A stretch of 64,000 nt of DNA, taken from Atkinsonella hypoxylon (lineage: Eukaryota; Ascomycota; Sordariomycetes; Hypocreales; Clavicipitaceae). The stretch lies in the NCBI GenBank assembly GCA_000729835.1, contig JFHB01000111.1, forward strand, positions 36,223-100,222, given 5' to 3'. The position numbers and the translations under genes are program-made. Under the pieces are notes generated by a model. The model did no database searches. It was not told where the DNA came from and was given only the letters and a program-made list of their open reading frames with translations. Shown in pieces: positions 60,801-64,000 of the stretch; the first letter of the stretch is position 1, and each line of letters starts with the position of its first letter.

Positions 60801-62640
60801 GATAATAGAAACCTTTTAATTGCCTTAAATTAGTACGTTTTTAAGGTTGTTAAGCTTTATATACATCTTATCTATATTATTAATGCTGTATAGAAATAAA
60901 GTACTTATATTAATTACGTAGAATGTAATTAGGCTAAAGACTATTAGAACTATAATAGAGCCTATTAAAGTTGCTAATTCTACGCTAAATGTAATTATAT
61001 AGTGTTAATTAGATAGATTTATCTTTAATAAAGGCATTTTCTTTACTAATGCTTATACTTAGTTAATTCTAGCTGTTAATATGCCTACTGCTCTAGTGTT
61101 AAGCAAGATGCCTCTAAATATCTTACTAGAATAATGTTCTTCTAATATATAAGATAACAAATATAATAAGAGATCTATAGAATTTAATTAATCTTCTGTA
61201 AATAGGTCTTCCTTATGTAGAGCATACTAGTAAGCTTCTTCCTTAAGGTTCTAGAAGATAGCTTTATTGTCTATAGTTGTAGTATTAGTAAAGAATTATG
61301 TAATTGTTAGCTAAGAAGCTTTTCCTTTATTAGCTATATTAGATTCTTTAATAAATACCTTACTTATATCTTAAGTATTATTAGAACTATTATTCTATAT
61401 AGGTTTATTTAATCCTTTATAAGCCTATAAATAGGCTCTAAATTTACTATTTAAAGAAGGAGTTCTATACTTCTTATTGTTCTACTATCTTTACTATACT
61501 TCTTAACGCTCTTTTTTGCTGTACTTTATTAACTAATATTCTTCTTTTCTATAGATAAAGCAGCGTTATTTTTAGGTCTTACTTCTGCTACAGCTAAAGT
61601 CTCTTAAACGTTAGTATTAACAGTCTATATAAAGGGCTTTATTATTAATATTAAGTTAGTTAAATCTAATGTAAAATTAGCTAATTTCCTTCTGTACTTT
61701 TGCAATACTAATTAACTTTTGTAGGTTGCTAATAAGCTCTTAGAATGTTGTATTAGTTATAAATTTAGCTTAGCTACATTTAGGGATGCCTTTAACTGCT
61801 TAAAGAGTTTACTTAATAAGTTTAGAATTATCTATAAAAGGGTTAAAAAGGCTATTATAAATATCTTAAAGGTTCTAGATTATTATATTAAGGCAGTTAA
61901 GTATAGATTTATTAGGGTTCTTAGCGATTGTATTGCGCAATATAATGCTGTTCTATCTTTAACAATAGAACTACTTATTAGTTAAAGTCTTAAAGTGTTA
62001 TCTAACAATTTTAACTATTTAGTTAAAGGTATAATTTATCCTTATATTTATTGCAATTATTGTAAGGTAGAATTTATATACTTTACCTATTAGTATTACT
62101 AAAAATACCTTTATTATTACTAGTTCTAAGAAATTAAGTTATTAATATAGGTCTTTAAGGATAACTACTTTTAGCATAATAAAATTAAATATATTGCTGC
62201 TATATTTATTGCTTTCCTTATAGATCTTTATAAGGTTAAGGACTTTTTTTATATTAGTTTAGAAAGGATTTATTATAGAAGAAAGTAATAGTTATACTGC
62301 TAAAAGCAGAAGAAATCTTATATTCTATAGTAAAGAGAGAGAAGGTAGTATTTCTACTAATATACCTATTAGATTGCTAAGTACACTTAACAAAAGTAAT
62401 AGAGAGAGTGCTAAAGGTATAGAAAAAGGGTTCTATAAAGAAGATTAAGGCTTCTTTACTGTAGATATAGGTTCTACATTTAGGTGTAGATTTAAGTAGA
62501 ATTTACCTAATACTACTTATTTATTAATCTCTTCTTCTAGCTATATAGATTGTTCCTCTTTCTATAGCACTCTTTTAAGGGAATTAGCAATTTAGCTGCT
62601 GCTTCTACCTATATAGACTCTATATTTATATAGTAAATTA
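57900..62640 (-). pseudogene. Copia-II gag-pol remnant, copy 1
   Basis: Minus strand. Gag at about 62640-61170, with a capsid block KYSSxxFNFIMLK (about 62190) and the LRNTIAKNPNKS block (about 61910), both typical of ascomycete copia Gag. The middle is more decayed; 59816-59634 is a surviving 60-codon stretch rich in Asn/Ser/Lys just upstream of RT. RT begins near 59390 (DYNLAV, then LRKNNKIT), with the LTQSPTIQ-like region near 59110, IRDIxQAY near 59020 and VIKPLY near 58920. The YxDD equivalent of this group, QTDD, reads *TNN (Asn codons within 58749-58760). Stops TAA/TAG. Bounds approximate. Confidence 0.82.
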
Positions 62641-63434
62641 TATAACGCTTTAATAATTAAAATAGAAGCTCTTTAAAATAGGTCTTTATTCTAGTTATAG
62701 AAGTTAAATTTAAAGTTCTTCTATTGTTCTTAATCTCTAAATCTTTAATCTTTATAGAGGTTAATTGTAAAGGCAATTCTATTGTTTAAATTAGTAGTAG
62801 TAGTAGTTTCTAGGTTAATTTTATATATTAAGTTTTAATCTATTAATAAGAGTTTCTAATACTTTTAAAGTTATTCTAAAAGCTTATTAGGTTATAGTTA
62901 TTGCTTAAATTCTTATAAATCTACCTAGGGTTATTGTAAACTTATTATATTAGATAAGATTAAGTAGTATAGAAAGAGAAAGTAGTTATAATAGAATTAG
63001 TATAAAGATAGAGAGATTTAGCTAGCTTCTAGCTAAGTTCTAAGATAGTTAGGGGAGTTAAATCCTATAGCATTAGCTGCTAAGGGTTCTAGCTAGTAAT
63101 TTAATTCCTTAAGAGTTTAATATTAATAATTAGTTAAACTAAAACGTTATTATAAGTAAATATAACTTAGTAACTAAGCAATTATAAAGATATCCCTTCC
63201 TTTAGTACACTTTACTAGTTACGTTAGCCGCTAAGGGTTCTAGCTAATAGTATTACGTCTCTTCTTACTAAATCTAGCTAATCTATAGTTAGTTGTGCTA
63301 ATCTCTTTAGTTATACTAAAGACTCCTAGTTAAGTAACTACTAATTAGTGTTAATAGACTAAGGGTTTAATTTATACTCCTTTAAGTTAGTTCTATAACT
63401 AGTTTACTAGTGCACTAGTATTTACATTAAAGAG
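62641..63434 (-). other. Copia-II leader, copy 1
   Basis: Noncoding region between LTR and gag on the minus strand. A short motif, gctaagggttctagct, occurs twice (about 63081 and 63229). One unit of the 91-bp leader repeat is at 63357-63434. No gene seen. Confidence 0.55.
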
Positions 63435-63707
63435 GTTTAAATTCGGTTATCTAGAAGTTATATCTAACTAGTAAAAGAGGCTACATTATATACCCCGTTA
63501 GATGCCTTATATGCCTTAGGCATAGTGTTGTGTTAAGAGGGAATTAAGGGGTATTGGCAACCCTGATGTAAGTGGAGACTAGTGTGCGGATGCAACCAAT
63601 CAGCGGTTGTATCCACCCACGCAGGCGCCGGAATCGCACGATGGAGTCATAACGATTCCAACACTGGCAGTCTCTCTTTTTATCGTGCTAGTAGAGTGAC
63701 TCCAACA
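63435..63707 (-). repeat. Copia-II 5' terminal repeat, copy 1
   Basis: 273 bp. On the minus strand it starts TGTTGGAGTCACTC, with a second TGTTGGAATCG 44 bp further in. The outer 130 bp (63578-63707) are nearly free of RIP and keep many CpG sites; the inner part is mutated. Confidence 0.8.
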
Positions 63708-63936
63708 GTTTAAATTTAGTTATCTAGGAGTTATATTTAATAAGCAAAAGAGGCTATATTATATACCCTGTTAGATACCTTATATGCCTTAGGTATAGTA
63801 TTGTGTTAAGAGGGAATTAAGGGGTATTGGCAACTCTAATGTAAGTAGAGACTAGTGTGCAGATACAACTAATCAGCAGTTGTATCCACCCACGTAGGTG
63901 CCGGAATCGCACGATGGAGTTATGACGATTCTAACA
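63708..63936 (-). repeat. Truncated extra Copia-II terminal repeat
   Basis: 229 bp directly abutting the copy 1 LTR. It matches that LTR except that it lacks the first 44 bp, ending instead at the internal TGTTRGAATCG. Parts (63888-63930) are lightly mutated. It may be an LTR remnant of another array member. Confidence 0.75.
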
Positions 63937-64000
63937 ATAGTATTTTATATAAGAAATCTCCTCTATATTAATATAAATCTAATAGTTTTACTAAAAGGTA
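63937..64000. other. Window edge, unidentified AT-rich sequence
   Basis: The last 64 bp do not match any other part of the window that I can see. Confidence 0.5.

Larger units (their letters stand above)
57439..63707 (-). mobile_element. Copia-II copy 1 (minus strand)
   Basis: A Ty1/copia element of a family distinct from Copia-I: 5' LTR 63435-63707, leader, gag, integrase, RT and 3' LTR 57439-57711, all on the minus strand. No TSD can be defined because it stands in a head-to-tail array with copy 2 and a further truncated LTR. Confidence 0.82.

Noticed and set aside
61500..62640. Plus-strand frame with few stops and a CxxC pair across Copia-II gag
   Set aside because: I first took it for a zinc-finger gene. 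The minus frame carries the fungal copia Gag blocks and agrees with the RT orientation, so the plus frame is a shadow.
1..64000. CRISPR array, rRNA, tRNA or bacterial operon features
   Set aside because: No regularly spaced short repeats, no rRNA-like blocks, no cloverleaf; all repeats are explained by LTR elements or the two tandem duplications.

Overview
The window has no recognisable host gene. It is a block of nested LTR retrotransposons, very AT-rich and crowded with TpA. In-frame stops inside recognisable gag and pol frames are almost only TAA and TAG, and the same sequences lack CpA and TpG. That is the mark of repeat-induced point mutation (RIP, C to T mainly at CpA), so the source is most likely a filamentous ascomycete (Pezizomycotina) and the locus an AT-rich, probably heterochromatic, compartment. 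Almost every coding region is dead: the best reading frames are interrupted by RIP stops, and catalytic motifs are altered (YxDD to YxDN/YxNN, DTG to DTR/DTK).

Five LTR families are seen. (1) Copia-I, + strand, about 693-bp LTRs: a partial element with 3' LTR at 1-5207, a solo LTR inside it (1266-1971) and a complete copy (14798-22624). (2) Chromovirus X, Ty3/Gypsy with chromodomain, 323-bp LTRs, about 8.08 kb: copies D (32806-48980), E (37582-45667) and F (left part outside the window; 5208-10814 plus 54732-55084). (3) Chromovirus Y, Ty3/Gypsy with chromodomain, 243-bp LTRs and an extra third ORF: copies A (+, 12525-30305) and B (-, 10820-54731). (4) A 438-bp TRIM-like miniature element (10117-10554). 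(5) Copia-II, - strand, 273-bp terminal repeats, in a head-to-tail array (55085-63936).

The nesting can be read from 5-bp target-site duplications (TSDs). The oldest visible layer is the Copia-II array. Chromovirus F entered it (flank gatct at 55085-55089). F received Copia-I element 1 in its reverse transcriptase, the TRIM in its 3' noncoding region (TSD taaca), and chromovirus B close to its 3' end (TSD gttat). B received chromovirus D in its integrase (TSD cttaa) and chromovirus A in its third ORF (TSD ctttg). D received E (TSD tagag). A received Copia-I element 2 in gag (TSD gtaac). Copia-I element 1 holds the solo LTR (TSD aaacc). Two branches are therefore five elements deep, and three times an element landed in a member of its own family.

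Two features are beyond the usual gag-pol set. Chromovirus Y carries a roughly 600-codon third ORF with a signal-peptide-like start, an Asn-rich ectodomain, a hydrophobic stretch followed by a coiled coil, a C-terminal membrane segment and a basic tail, an architecture like an envelope protein. Chromovirus X carries about 1.5 kb of ORF on the antisense strand between pol and the 3' LTR, readable in all three copies. A further pattern is that in the gypsy LTRs the end facing the target is nearly free of RIP and the end facing the element interior is heavily mutated.
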